Below, in pieces: positions 27,763 to 37,824 of a stretch of 64,000 nt of DNA. The notes below the pieces were generated by a model. The model was not told the DNA's origin, made no database searches, and worked only from the letters and a program-made list of their open reading frames with translations. A program made the translations under genes and the position numbers. Positions within the stretch are counted from its first letter, which is position 1. Each line of letters begins with the position of its first letter. The stretch spans positions 124,001 to 188,000 of the forward strand of contig NZ_AP019654.1 in the NCBI RefSeq assembly GCF_009938205.1. Reading direction: 5' to 3'. This DNA is from Vibrio panuliri (lineage in GTDB: Bacteria; Pseudomonadota; Gammaproteobacteria; Enterobacterales; Vibrionaceae).

Positions 27763-28962
27763 CTATAGCTTGTCGGCGATAATCAGCAGAATTTGTTGTG
27801 CAATTTGTTGTTTTGATGCAAGAGTAAGTGATTGCTCACCTTCGTGCCAGTATACGTTAATCGCATTATCGTTACTATTAAACCCTTGACCTTGCTGTGA
27901 GACGTCATTCGCACAGATCATATCCAGGTTTTTCCGTGTTAGCTTGCTTAAAGCGTACTGTTTGACGTTCTGGGTTTCAGCAGCAAAGCCTACCGTAAAT
28001 GGTCGGTTTTCTGCCATTGCTGCAACCGAGGCTACGATATCCGGATTCTTCACCATGGTGACACTCATCGAGTCACTGTCGTCCGTTTTCTTCAGCTTGT
28101 TATCAGCAACGGTTTCAGGGCGGTAATCAGCGACAGCTGCGCAGCTAATAAACACATCGTTCTGGCTGGCATGACTCATCACCGCCTGATGCATCTCAAG
28201 CGCACTTTCTACATCAACGCGGTGGCATCCTTGTGGCGTTGCAAGAGAGACAGGTCCAGCGACTAAAGTAACATTGGCGCCTAATAGCTGTGCGGCTTGA
28301 GCTAATGCAAAGCCCATTTTGCCTGAGCTGTGATTACTGATATAGCGAACAGGGTCGATCGCTTCACGAGTTGGGCCTGCGCTGATTAGGATCGATTTTC
28401 CTTCAAGCGGTTTTTTGGCAAAAAATTGCTCACAGAGACCAACCAACTGCATTGGTTCTAACATGCGGCCAGGGCCGACGTCACCGCAGGCTTGTTCGCC
28501 CGCAGCTGGTCCCCAAATATGCATACCACGACGACTCAGTGTGGCGATATTCTCTTGGGTTGCTTGGTTGCGATACATCTGTTGATTCATCGCTGGAGAG
28601 ACCGCAATTGGTGCTTCACTGGCAAGGACTAAGGTTGTGAGTAAATCATTGCCCATACCTGCCGCCATACGTGCAATTAAATCTGCAGTTGCTGGCGCGA
28701 GTAGAACAAGATCTGCCCATTTAGCCAACTCGATATGCCCCATAGACGCTTCTGCTGCTGGGTCGAGTAAGCTATCCGAGACAGGACGGCCCGACACTGC
28801 TTGCATGGTGAGCGGAGTAATAAACTCTTTAGCCGCTTTGGTCATCACGACTTGCACTTGAGCACCACGCTCAATCAGTCGACGAGTAAGTTCAGCACAT
28901 TTGTAGGCAGCGATACCGCCGCTAATGCCAAGTAGAATCTTTTTACCTGCGAGTGTTTGCAT
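27763..28962 (-). CDS. coaBC: Bifunctional phosphopantothenoylcysteine decarboxylase / phosphopantothenate-cysteine ligase
   Basis: The 399-residue fusion carries CoaC (about 1-185, flavoprotein start [21 protein letters not shown] and the MNQQMY clamp) and CoaB (about 190-399, [24 protein letters not shown] and KKTDDS lysine motif). It makes 4'-phosphopantetheine in coenzyme A synthesis. GGAG precedes the ATG. It is upstream of slmA on the same strand. Confidence 0.95.
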   Translation of the reverse strand: MQTLAGKKILLGISGGIAAYKCAELTRRLIERGAQVQVVMTKAAKEFITPLTMQAVSGRPVSDSLLDPAAEASMGHIELAKWADLVLLAPATADLIARMAAGMGNDLLTTLVLASEAPIAVSPAMNQQMYRNQATQENIATLSRRGMHIWGPAAGEQACGDVGPGRMLEPMQLVGLCEQFFAKKPLEGKSILISAGPTREAIDPVRYISNHSSGKMGFALAQAAQLLGANVTLVAGPVSLATPQGCHRVDVESALEMHQAVMSHASQNDVFISCAAVADYRPETVADNKLKKTDDSDSMSVTMVKNPDIVASVAAMAENRPFTVGFAAETQNVKQYALSKLTRKNLDMICANDVSQQGQGFNSNDNAINVYWHEGEQSLTLASKQQIAQQILLIIADKL

Positions 28963-29252
28963 TGTTGAATCTCCAAAATATTGCTGCAGATAGTATCACA
29001 ACCTGAATTGTCCATGGGTGGTCAGAATAGGAATCTTAATCAAAGAAATCGAGGTTAACGGGCGGGATAGCGACTCTTGCTGCGATAAAAAGAGTAAAAC
29101 CAATAAGCGGCGTAAATAGCGCCCTCCGTCTTTTGTTCATACTCAGATAAAAGCTCCAATTACATTGGAGGGCGACTTGTTATGGGAAATTGCCAAATCA
29201 ATTTCAGCTTTGCTGTGCGCTTTAGTTCAATGCCGTAGAAGAGTCCAACCTG

Positions 29253-29939
29253 ATGAGCTTAACCATGGGTATAAAGTCACTGCCAAATGAATCAATGCCA
29301 AGAGAAAAGTTGCTCACACGAGGGCCTCATGCATTAAGCGATGCCGAGTTGTTGGCTATTTTCCTGCGGACTGGCACACAAGGCGTCAATGTGTTGCAAC
29401 TAGCGGATCACCTTCTGAGTGAGTTTGGTTCATTAAGGTGTTTATTTTCCGCATCCCAACAAGAGTTCTGCTCTCGTAAAGGTTTAGGGGTAGCGAAATA
29501 TGTGCAACTGCAAGCGTGTTTAGAGATGTCGCAACGCTATCTTGGCGAAACTTTGCAGCGCGGAGAGGCGCTGACCAGTCCACAGCAAACGAAGTTATAT
29601 TTGTCGAATTTGCTACGTGATCGCCAACGCGAAGTCTTCTATATATTGTTTCTTGATAATCAACATCGGGTGATTTGTTCAGAAGTCATGTTTGAAGGCA
29701 CGATCGACTCTGCCTCTGTTTACCCGAGAGAAGTGGTGAAACGAGCGCTAGAACATAATGCGGCTGCATTGATTCTCGCTCACAATCACCCGTCCGGTGT
29801 TGCGGAACCGAGCCAATCTGATCGCCGGATTACCCGTCGATTAATCGATGCGGTGGCATTAGTCGAGATAAGAATTCTTGACCATTTTGTGGTTGGAGAT
29901 GGCGAAGTTATTTCGTTCGCAGAGCGTGGTTGGATTTGA
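29253..29939 (+). CDS. radC: RadC family JAB domain protein
   Basis: The 228-residue protein has an N-terminal helix-hairpin-helix region and a C-terminal MPN/JAMM metalloprotease-like domain with [14 protein letters not shown] (metal ligands H-x-H-x7-D). RadC was once linked to DNA repair, but its function is not established. The first ATG at 29253 gives [11 protein letters not shown]; the ATG at 29265 is an equally good start. It lies between coaBC and rpmB as in other Vibrio. Confidence 0.92.
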   Translation: MSLTMGIKSLPNESMPREKLLTRGPHALSDAELLAIFLRTGTQGVNVLQLADHLLSEFGSLRCLFSASQQEFCSRKGLGVAKYVQLQACLEMSQRYLGETLQRGEALTSPQQTKLYLSNLLRDRQREVFYILFLDNQHRVICSEVMFEGTIDSASVYPREVVKRALEHNAAALILAHNHPSGVAEPSQSDRRITRRLIDAVALVEIRILDHFVVGDGEVISFAERGWI

Positions 29940-30060
29940 ATCACAATTTTTGTTGTGACTTTACCTAAATCTAAGTACAATCCCTCGACATTTTTTAGAC
30001 TAAATTCAGCTCTGCTTAAAAAAAGATCACTGAAATCTGTAAAAAGGATCTGTTCGGGTC

Positions 30061-30089
30061 TTGAGCAATGCTATTCAAGTTAGTATAAT
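30061..30089 (+). promoter_or_regulatory. Sigma-70 promoter of rpmB-rpmG
   Basis: TTGAGC and TATAAT are separated by exactly 17 bases, and a G follows the -10 box. It is oriented to rpmB with a leader of roughly 120 nt. Confidence 0.75.
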
Positions 30090-30134
30090 GCGCGACCTTT
30101 GATAGCCTTGTATAGACTTTCTATAGCGGATCTA

Positions 30135-30169
30135 AACCTCTATCCTTCTGTTTAGAAATAGAAGAGGTT
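30135..30169 (+). other. Hairpin in the rpmB leader
   Basis: AACCTCT (30135-30141) pairs with AGAGGTT (30163-30169); the intervening TCT/AGA bases can extend the stem. It ends 50 nt before the rpmB start codon and could be an autoregulatory r-protein leader, which is inference. Confidence 0.4.
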
Positions 30170-30218
30170 CGGCCACCAAGGTTGATATCGAGCTGAAACG
30201 ATTTTGGAGAAGACATTC

Positions 30219-30455
30219 ATGTCACGAGTATGCCAAGTAACTGGTAAGCGTCCAGTAACGGGTAACAACCGTTCACACGCACGAAATGCTACTAAGCGTC
30301 GTTTTCTGCCGAACCTACAAACTCATCGTTTCTGGGTAGAGAGCGAAAAACGTTTTGTTAAACTACGCCTTACTGCAAAAGGTATGCGCATCATTGACAA
30401 GAAAGGCATCGATGCTGTTCTTGTTGACATTCGTGCGCGCGGCGAAAACGTTTAA
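30219..30455 (+). CDS. rpmB: Ribosomal protein bL28
   Basis: The 78-residue protein starts [20 protein letters not shown], the invariant L28 beginning, and continues [26 protein letters not shown] lies upstream of the ATG at 30219. It is a component of the large subunit and is cotranscribed with rpmG 13 bp downstream. Confidence 0.97.
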   Translation: MSRVCQVTGKRPVTGNNRSHARNATKRRFLPNLQTHRFWVESEKRFVKLRLTAKGMRIIDKKGIDAVLVDIRARGENV

Positions 30456-30468
30456 GAGGAAATAGGCA

Positions 30469-30639
30469 ATGGCAAAGAAAGGCGTTCGTGAGAAAATCCG
30501 TCTAGTATCAACTGCTGAGACAGGTCACTTCTACACAACTGATAAGAACAAGCGCAACATGCCTGGCAAATTCGAGATCAAGAAATTTGATCCTGTAGTT
30601 CGCAAGCACGTTGTGTACAAAGAAGCTAAAATCAAGTAA
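30469..30639 (+). CDS. rpmG: Ribosomal protein bL33
   Basis: The 56-residue protein starts [20 protein letters not shown] and ends [11 protein letters not shown]. It has no cysteines, so it is the zinc-independent form of L33. AGAGGAAATAGGC provides the ribosome binding site. It follows rpmB in the usual operon and is followed by a strong terminator. Confidence 0.97.
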   Translation: MAKKGVREKIRLVSTAETGHFYTTDKNKRNMPGKFEIKKFDPVVRKHVVYKEAKIK

Positions 30640-30680
30640 TTGATTTCTTCTTTGTAACTTCTGAATAGAAGTCAATATTG

Positions 30681-30708
30681 AAAACCCAACTTTCGAGTTG
30701 GGTTTTTT
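30681..30708 (+). terminator. Terminator of rpmB-rpmG
   Basis: AAAACCCAACT-TTCG-AGTTGGGTTTTTT is a perfect 11-bp stem with a UUCG-type tetraloop and T tract. Confidence 0.95.
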
Positions 30709-30825
30709 ATTGTCTAAAATTTGTCAATCGGTGAGACTGGTATCCCTCATTGTTCCAATTTTAAACCAAGCATCTTGAGGTGACTTTTGTATATACTGTT
30801 TGCATTAGCTTGAAAGGATTGAAGT

Positions 30826-31332
30826 ATGCAGTCTACATCTCGTCGTCGCCGCTGGAACAACTTCCTCATTCTCGGGGTGGTCGCGTTTATGGTGATTCTA
30901 AATTTGCCAACCGTGATTAAAAGCTATTTGATGGATCCCCCTCCAGAGACTCAGTACCCTTATTTGCTTAATCCAGCTTTAGATCTAAAAGCGATTTATG
31001 CCACTCAATGGTCATTAACTTATCAAGATGGTGCATGGACATTAACTGTTCCTGCGAAGGTTAACGCAGAAGAACTGGCTTTACGCTGGCAAGGTATCGT
31101 CGGCACGGAGGTTCCTGAGGATAATTATCAGGCATTACAGGCAAACTTACCTTCACCAAGTTCGTTGGAAGTGTGGTATACCGATCAAGAAGAGCCACAA
31201 AGGATCACCGTGTATCAGTTGCCGCAATTTTGGTTGCTTAAGAACTGGCAAGATAAATGGATTGCAGTCACTCTGGAAGAGAATTATCTGTTTCCCAATG
31301 ATGCCAATCAGAACCAAAAAACGGCGCCATAA
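30826..31332 (+). CDS. Membrane-anchored hypothetical protein
   Basis: The 168-residue protein has a basic N-terminus (STSRRRRWNN), one transmembrane segment at about 12-30 (FLILGVVAFMVILNLPTVI) and a soluble C-terminal domain predicted to lie in the periplasm. The region PYLLNPALDLKAIYATQWSL is likely conserved, since a similar gene of unknown function stands between rpmG and mutM in other Vibrio. I do not know its function. Confidence 0.75.
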   Translation: MQSTSRRRRWNNFLILGVVAFMVILNLPTVIKSYLMDPPPETQYPYLLNPALDLKAIYATQWSLTYQDGAWTLTVPAKVNAEELALRWQGIVGTEVPEDNYQALQANLPSPSSLEVWYTDQEEPQRITVYQLPQFWLLKNWQDKWIAVTLEENYLFPNDANQNQKTAP

Positions 31333-31450
31333 TAATCGCTTAGAACGAAGCGTTGATTACCTGACGTAGCGATTTAAATCAGCCAGAGTGCCCAAGTACG
31401 TATTCTGGTTGGTAATACACCATCAGCAAATAATATCGACGGAGTTATCT

Positions 31451-32257
31451 GTGCCTGAACTACCAGAAGTTGAAGTCAGTCGAATGGGAATATCGCCTCA
31501 CTTGATTGGGGAGACAATTAAGTCACTGACTTTCCGTACACCAAAGTTGCGTTGGGAGATCCCTGCGGAGCTTAAACAATTGGAAGGACAAGTTGTTCGC
31601 AATATTCGTCGCAGAGCCAAGTATTTAATCATTGAAACCGATGCTGGTTGTGCGATTGTTCACTTGGGGATGTCAGGGTCATTGCGAGTATTAGATGCTG
31701 AAATTGCACCGAGTAAACATGATCACGTTGACCTGAAGCTGAGTAATGGCAAGGTATTGCGTTACAATGACCCTCGGCGTTTTGGCGCTTGGCTTTTTAG
31801 TTCAGATGGCAATCATGTGGTGCTGGGGCATATGGGACCTGAACCATTAACTGATGAGTTTAGTGCGCTTTATATGCAAGAAAAGGCCACCAAGAAGCGC
31901 GTTGCAGTAAAACAATTTATCATGGACAACAAGGTGGTCGTTGGGGTTGGAAATATCTACGCCAGTGAATCGTTGTTTAGTGCTCGTATCCATCCTACGC
32001 GGCCTGCGGGAAGTTTAACTGTTGAAGAGTGGCAACAACTAGTGTCTGAGATTAAGCAGGTGCTTGCTACTTCGATTACACAAGGCGGCACCACACTGAA
32101 AGACTTCTCTCAAGCCGATGGTAAACCGGGCTATTTCGCGCAAGAGTTACGTGTATATGGCAAAGGTGGTCAAGCTTGTCCAAATTGTGGCAGTGAGATT
32201 GAAGAGTTAAAAATAGGCCAACGGAACACTTTTTTTTGCTCCGTGTGTCAAAAGTAA
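31451..32257 (+). CDS. mutM: Formamidopyrimidine-DNA glycosylase
   Basis: The 268-residue enzyme excises oxidised purines such as 8-oxoguanine. The catalytic N-terminus is PELPEVE, the helix-two-turn-helix region lies near 170 ([13 protein letters not shown]), and the C-terminal zinc finger is CPNC...CSVC. The GTG at 31451 is the start because processing must expose Pro at position 2 and GGAG lies six bases upstream; an earlier in-frame start would bury it. Confidence 0.96.
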   Translation: MPELPEVEVSRMGISPHLIGETIKSLTFRTPKLRWEIPAELKQLEGQVVRNIRRRAKYLIIETDAGCAIVHLGMSGSLRVLDAEIAPSKHDHVDLKLSNGKVLRYNDPRRFGAWLFSSDGNHVVLGHMGPEPLTDEFSALYMQEKATKKRVAVKQFIMDNKVVVGVGNIYASESLFSARIHPTRPAGSLTVEEWQQLVSEIKQVLATSITQGGTTLKDFSQADGKPGYFAQELRVYGKGGQACPNCGSEIEELKIGQRNTFFCSVCQK

Positions 32258-32316
32258 TGTTTAGTTAGTGTGAGTATAGTCCGCACTAAGATGTGGTAGT
32301 TTAGAGAGCAATAAGT

Positions 32317-33321
32317 ATGAAATATTTAGTGACAGGTGCAGCAGGCTTTATTGGTTCGGCTGTTGTGGAGCGTTTGTGTGCTTTAGGGCATCGCGTTGTG
32401 GGTATTGATAATCTCAATGACTATTATCCGGTGTCACTAAAACATGATCGTTTAGTGCGTGTAGCACACGACTCTTTTACATTTATCGAAATGGATTTGG
32501 CGGATCGCGAAGGCATCGCAAAGTTATTTGCGGAGCAGCAGTTTGAACGTGTTATCCATCTTGCTGCACAAGCGGGTGTGCGTTATTCGATTGACAATCC
32601 AATGGCGTATGCTGACAGCAATTTGGTTGGGCATCTTACGATTCTCGAAGGTTGCCGACATCACAACATTGAGCATCTGGTCTATGCCTCATCAAGTTCT
32701 GTCTATGGGCTTAACCAGAAGATGCCGTTTGCTACGCAAGACTCGGTTGACCATCCCATCTCATTGTATGCTGCAACTAAGAAATCTAATGAGCTGATGG
32801 CTCACACATACTCACATCTCTATGGTGTCCCAACGACAGGTTTGCGTTTCTTTACCGTCTATGGGCCTTGGGGGCGTCCTGATATGGCGTTATTTAAGTT
32901 TACCAACGCGATTATGAAAGGCGAAACAATCGATGTGTACAATCATGGCGATATGCGCCGAGACTTTACTTATATCGATGATATTGTTGAAGGTATTCTT
33001 CGTATCCAAGATATTATTCCGCAAAAGAATACTGACTGGACAGTCGAACAAGGTTCACCTGCCAGTAGCTCTGCACCATACAAAGTGTACAACATCGGCC
33101 ATGGCAGTCCGGTTAAGTTAATGGACTTTATTGAGTCTCTAGAGAACTCTTTGGGTGTTAAAGCGAAGAAAAATTTGATGCCGATGCAACCAGGTGACGT
33201 CTATGCTACTTATGCAGACACTGAAGATTTGTTTAACGTGATAGGCTATCAACCTCAAGTCAAAGTACCACAAGGGGTACAAGCCTTCGTTGATTGGTAT
33301 CGCGCGTACTATAAGAATTAG
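32317..33321 (+). CDS. UDP-glucuronate 4-epimerase (CapI/GAE type)
   Basis: The 334-residue SDR enzyme has the Rossmann motif TGAAGFIGS, the catalytic ASSSSVYG and YAATKKSNE (YxxxK), and the family segment RFFTVYGPWGRPDMALFKF. This pattern matches epimerases making UDP-galacturonate from UDP-glucuronate rather than GalE. It sits alone between mutM and coaD, away from the polysaccharide genes, but its substrate would come from Ugd encoded at 45357. UDP-GalA could feed core LPS or capsule. Substrate assignment is by similarity. Confidence 0.82.
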   Translation: MKYLVTGAAGFIGSAVVERLCALGHRVVGIDNLNDYYPVSLKHDRLVRVAHDSFTFIEMDLADREGIAKLFAEQQFERVIHLAAQAGVRYSIDNPMAYADSNLVGHLTILEGCRHHNIEHLVYASSSSVYGLNQKMPFATQDSVDHPISLYAATKKSNELMAHTYSHLYGVPTTGLRFFTVYGPWGRPDMALFKFTNAIMKGETIDVYNHGDMRRDFTYIDDIVEGILRIQDIIPQKNTDWTVEQGSPASSSAPYKVYNIGHGSPVKLMDFIESLENSLGVKAKKNLMPMQPGDVYATYADTEDLFNVIGYQPQVKVPQGVQAFVDWYRAYYKN

Positions 33322-33370
33322 TTTCTATTGGCGAGCATTCGCTCGCCTTTTCTTTATGGGGGAGTTGCTG

Positions 33371-33883
<513 letters not shown>

Positions 33884-33970
33884 CTAACTCCTTCTATAGT
33901 AACAAAAAGGCTGACGTTTACCCAAGTAAGCCGTTATCATTGGCAAAGAGAGTTTAGTTAGGAAAAGGCA

Positions 33971-35008
33971 ATGAAAAAAATACTGGTAGTGCGCAACGAT
34001 AAAATTGGTGATTTTATGCTTGCTTGGCCAAGCTTTGCGATGTTGAAACAATCCCTACCAGATTGTCATATAACAGCTTTAGTGCCGAGTTATACGGTAG
34101 CTCTAGCGGAGCTCTGTCCTTGGATTGATCAGGTTATACTTGATCCGACAAAGAAGGGCGAGAAACAGGCGCAACGTGATTTAGTCACTAAGCTTAAGTC
34201 GCAGCAGTTTGATGCGGCGATCAATCTGTTCTCTACCACTTACAACGCGAAGTTGGTATGGAAAGCCAAAATTCCTTACCGCTTAGCGCCGGCAACTAAG
34301 CTTGCTCAAATCTTTTATAACAAACGCATTAAGCAAAAACGCTCTCAATCAGCGAAACCTGAATACCAGTACAATCTTGATCTGATCCGTGCTTTTTTAG
34401 CGGATATCAAAGTTGATATTGTTGAGCCTACAACCCCTTATTTGACGTTTACTCAGGAAGAGTTGGCCACACAAAGAGCTAAGCTCGCGCAATCTTTAAC
34501 ACTTGATATCAATACTCCGTGGTTGTTTGTTCATGCTGGTAGTGGCGGTTCGGCAAATAATCTCACGTTGCAACAATACACCGATCTTGTTTCAGGTATT
34601 ACCGGTAATTTCTCAGTGGTGTTAACCGCAGGGCCAGGGGAAGAGGAAAAAGCCGCGCAACTTCATGCACTTTTAGCTGCGCAAGGAGTTCGAGTTGCTT
34701 TATATGATAAAAACGATGGCTTAGTTGATTTCTCGCGCTCAATTGCGTGCGCAAGTTGCTTTATTGCTGGTTCGACAGGTCCGTTGCACATTGCGGCAAC
34801 GCTTGATGTTCCGACCGTGGGGTTTTTCCCGAGTAAACGCTCCGCGACACCACTTCGTTGGCGACCAATTAACTCAGAGGGGAGACACATTGCATTTTGT
34901 CCACCACAAGCTGAGGATAAGGCGAGCCAAGAAAATATGTCGCGAATTGAAATTGAGCAAGTCGTTAAACAGCTACAGCCATGGATAAACCTATATTTAT
35001 CCATGTAG
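33971..35008 (+). CDS. GT9 heptosyltransferase-type glycosyltransferase
   Basis: The 345-residue protein begins KKILVVRNDKIGDFMLAWPSFAML, the GT9 start with the GD motif, and has the C-terminal donor-binding pattern FIAGSTGPLHIAATLDVPTVGFF. GT9 enzymes add heptose or related sugars to inner-core LPS at the cytoplasmic face. The internal WLFVHAGSGGSANNL is typical. It is the first LPS-core gene after coaD. Acceptor and exact sugar are unknown. Confidence 0.85.
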   Translation: MKKILVVRNDKIGDFMLAWPSFAMLKQSLPDCHITALVPSYTVALAELCPWIDQVILDPTKKGEKQAQRDLVTKLKSQQFDAAINLFSTTYNAKLVWKAKIPYRLAPATKLAQIFYNKRIKQKRSQSAKPEYQYNLDLIRAFLADIKVDIVEPTTPYLTFTQEELATQRAKLAQSLTLDINTPWLFVHAGSGGSANNLTLQQYTDLVSGITGNFSVVLTAGPGEEEKAAQLHALLAAQGVRVALYDKNDGLVDFSRSIACASCFIAGSTGPLHIAATLDVPTVGFFPSKRSATPLRWRPINSEGRHIAFCPPQAEDKASQENMSRIEIEQVVKQLQPWINLYLSM

Positions 35009-35016
35009 ATAGAGAC

Positions 35017-35045
35017 AAAAAAGCAGCCGTTTCAGGCTGCTTTTT
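35017..35045. terminator. Bidirectional terminator
   Basis: AAAAAAGCAGCC-GTTTCA-GGCTGCTTTTT is a strong hairpin between convergent LPS genes. Confidence 0.93.
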
Positions 35046-35046
35046 A

Positions 35047-35832
35047 CTAGAATTTTTCTGGCATTTTTTCGGTTTCAGTGCGAATCCACAAATCGGCATA
35101 CTTAACGAAAGTGGAGTGAGCGGAGAGCAGGGAGAGCAAAAAGCCTTGTTTGCCGTCTAAGAAACCAGCTTTGACGATGTACATCTTAATAAAGCAGCCA
35201 AGTGCATGAAGAATACCTTGTGAGATACTGCTCTTTTTGCCTTTTCTTTCTCTTTGTTCTGCCCAAGCTTGTGCGTAACCAGCAGACTTGACCAAGTAGT
35301 GATTCATATCGTTGTAAGTGAAATGAATCAGATCGCCGTTAAGATTTTCTACAGTCATCTCTGATGAGACGACCACTTTTTCGTGTACCAACGAGTCGTT
35401 ATATTGGGTCAACTTCGTTGGATAAAGGCGAAGAACTCGATCTGGGTACCAACCACAATGTTTGATGTATCGACCAAATACCCAGCTCAAGCGAGCGGTT
35501 TGATAAATAGTGTTCGGGGCATTGTTCGCCACGGCTGCTAAAACGCTGGATTTGAGTTCTTCGGTCACGCGTTCATCGGCATCTAACCACAATACATAGT
35601 CAGATTCGACGTAAGATTGGGCGAGTTGACGTTGAGGACCAAACCCAGGCCATTGAGCATTCACATAGAATTTGTCGGTAAATTGGCGAGCAATTTCTTC
35701 GGTATTGTCGCTGCTACCAGAGTCGAGTACCACAATTTCATCGACCCAATCATGCACAGTTTCTAGGCAAGCTTTTAAATGTTGGGCTTCATTTTTGACA
35801 ATAAGTGCGACGGCAATAGTCGGTTTGCTCAC
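35047..35832 (-). CDS. GT2 glycosyltransferase, WaaE/KdtX-like
   Basis: The 261-residue GT-A enzyme has the N-terminal [19 protein letters not shown], the nucleotide-binding [11 protein letters not shown] and the metal-binding [17 protein letters not shown] is characteristic of the WaaE/LgtF group, which adds beta-1,4-glucose to heptose I of the core. It starts at a GTG. Activity on heptose I is inferred from family and position. Confidence 0.83.
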   Translation of the reverse strand: MSKPTIAVALIVKNEAQHLKACLETVHDWVDEIVVLDSGSSDNTEEIARQFTDKFYVNAQWPGFGPQRQLAQSYVESDYVLWLDADERVTEELKSSVLAAVANNAPNTIYQTARLSWVFGRYIKHCGWYPDRVLRLYPTKLTQYNDSLVHEKVVVSSEMTVENLNGDLIHFTYNDMNHYLVKSAGYAQAWAEQRERKGKKSSISQGILHALGCFIKMYIVKAGFLDGKQGFLLSLLSAHSTFVKYADLWIRTETEKMPEKF

Positions 35833-35900
35833 TCTGGTACCTCTGGCTACTGAATGAAAAGTTCAATTGGGCAATGATTGAAGTGCCCACGGTTATTCGC

Positions 35901-36956
35901 TTAGTTTAAATTTAGCTCAGTCGTTACTTTATCAAACATTGCAATTACTTGCTGAGGTTTGATTCGTTGCATGGCATGCTTGTCTTTTACTCGTGCGCGC
36001 CAATTGAGTTGCTCGGCCGATTTGCCTGTTTCTGCCAAGATGGCCTCTTCGTAAGCAGAGACCACATATTGACGATATTGATAAGGCCCCGTTCTTTGTG
36101 GGTTATGATGCGCATATAAACCGATGACAGGCGTATTCATCGCATTGGCCATATGAGTCGGCCCTGTATCTGGGGCAATCACAAGGTCGGCTTTATCAAG
36201 TAATGCCAGCATTTCTTTTAGCGAACTTTGACCAACTAAGTTGCAAACAGTGTGGGTTAACTGTGTCTCCACCTCGTTTGCCAACGCTATCTCAATGGGT
36301 GCGGGGCTGCCTGCTAGAATGATGTTCCAGTTGTGCTTTTGGGCATGTTGAATGACCTCAGCATAGCCTGTTGCTGTCCAATTTTTATAGGCTTTACTCG
36401 CGGCAGGAACGATCACTAAATTCGGCTTGTTGTTGGCGAGTTGCGCATTTGCCCAGTTAGCATCTTGCTCTGAATAGTTTAATTGCCATGATGGTGATAC
36501 ATCCCTAACACCAAGGGTGGTGCCAAACGCCAATAAGCCATCTAACACATGCATGGAATCTGGTGATGGAACTTTAACGTTGGTAAACAAGGTTTGACCA
36601 TCTTGGCTACGCAACTTATCAAATCCCAGTTTGTACTTCGCTTTGATGCCTAAGGTGGCAATACTCGCGCGAATCGCGTATTGCATATGTAGCAATGCAT
36701 CAAAATGGTAGCCCTTCAGTTGCTGCCAGAGTTGTTTATAGCCAGCCCAACCTTGTTTTTTATCAAATACAACAACTTTGATACCGTCCAGATCTCCGAT
36801 TAAATGCGCTTCAAGCTTCCCAGTAATCCAAACAATTTCCGTATTTGGCCACTGGCGTTGGATAGCTTGAACGGCTGCAATAGTATTGCAGACATCACCA
36901 ATCGCGGATAAACGAAGGACACATATAGATTGAGGCGGTGAGGTAAAAAGCGACAT
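35901..36956 (-). CDS. GT9 heptosyltransferase (WaaC/OpsX-like)
   Basis: The 351-residue protein begins SICVLRLSAIGDVCNTIAAVQAIQ and has APDTGPTHMANAMNTPVIGLYAHHNPQRTGPY near residue 270. This pattern resembles the heptosyltransferase I group that adds the first heptose to Kdo. It is divergent from kdkA. No other WaaC candidate is obvious in the window, so it may fill that role. Confidence 0.82.
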   Translation of the reverse strand: MSLFTSPPQSICVLRLSAIGDVCNTIAAVQAIQRQWPNTEIVWITGKLEAHLIGDLDGIKVVVFDKKQGWAGYKQLWQQLKGYHFDALLHMQYAIRASIATLGIKAKYKLGFDKLRSQDGQTLFTNVKVPSPDSMHVLDGLLAFGTTLGVRDVSPSWQLNYSEQDANWANAQLANNKPNLVIVPAASKAYKNWTATGYAEVIQHAQKHNWNIILAGSPAPIEIALANEVETQLTHTVCNLVGQSSLKEMLALLDKADLVIAPDTGPTHMANAMNTPVIGLYAHHNPQRTGPYQYRQYVVSAYEEAILAETGKSAEQLNWRARVKDKHAMQRIKPQQVIAMFDKVTTELNLN

Positions 36957-37050
36957 AGTTTATTCTTCTGGCAAGCAATAGCGAAGATTATGCAGAGTGG
37001 TTCAATAAATGTAAAATGCCAACCAGCATTGAATGAGAGAAAAGCTCGAT

Positions 37051-37758
37051 ATGAAAACCTTGCATGTGGACAACCAAACCATTTGGTATGACGAAACACT
37101 ACTAAAAGAAGACCCTAAACGGGTATTTAGTCCTGAATTTTGGCAGCAAAATGGTCAGGTTATTGGCAGCGCTCAAGGTCGAGGTACGACATGGTTTGTC
37201 AAAACAAAGCTGCTTGATGCTGCTTTGCGCCACTATCGACGTGGCGGTCTGTTTGGCAAAATTGTCAATGATAGTTACCTCTTTAGTTGTTGGGAAAAAA
37301 CGCGCAGCTACCAAGAGTATCAATTACTTCAGGTGTTAATTGGTGCTGGGGTGAATGTCCCAAGACCGATTGCCGCACGAGCTATCAAGCAAGGTTTGGT
37401 CTATCAAGCCGATTTGCTGAGTGAAAAAATCGCCAACGCTAAAGATTTGGTGTCTGTACTCAGTGAAACCGCGTTATCAGACGAAATGTATCAAAAAATT
37501 GGGCAAGAAATTAGAAAGATGCATGATGCTCAGGTCAATCATACTGATCTCAATATCCACAACATTTTGATTGACGACCAAGAAAAGGTTTGGATTATCG
37601 ACTTCGATAAGTGCAACCGCCAGTCTGGTGATGATTGGAAACAGTCTAACTTAGATAGACTAAAGCGTTCATTTGAGAAGGAAGTCGGCAAGAGAGATAT
37701 TGCATGGCAAGAGCATGATTATGTAACGCTCATTGAGGGATACAATGGTAAGCAATAA
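37051..37758 (+). CDS. kdkA: 3-deoxy-D-manno-octulosonic acid kinase
   Basis: The 235-residue kinase phosphorylates the single Kdo of Vibrio-type lipid A. The active-site segments are HTDLNIHNILID (HxDxxxxN pattern) and IIDFDKCN; GRGTTWFVK and RHYRRGGLFGK are family motifs. I use the ATG at 37051 (MKTLHVDNQT), which has GAGAGAA upstream; the ATG at 37033 lacks a binding site. The protein is cytoplasmic and membrane associated. Confidence 0.9.
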   Translation: MKTLHVDNQTIWYDETLLKEDPKRVFSPEFWQQNGQVIGSAQGRGTTWFVKTKLLDAALRHYRRGGLFGKIVNDSYLFSCWEKTRSYQEYQLLQVLIGAGVNVPRPIAARAIKQGLVYQADLLSEKIANAKDLVSVLSETALSDEMYQKIGQEIRKMHDAQVNHTDLNIHNILIDDQEKVWIIDFDKCNRQSGDDWKQSNLDRLKRSFEKEVGKRDIAWQEHDYVTLIEGYNGKQ

Positions 37759-37824
37759 AACAGCCTCTCGTTTTGCCACCAATGTTGATGATTGCCTACA
37801 AAATTAAGCAGACTAACGACATCG

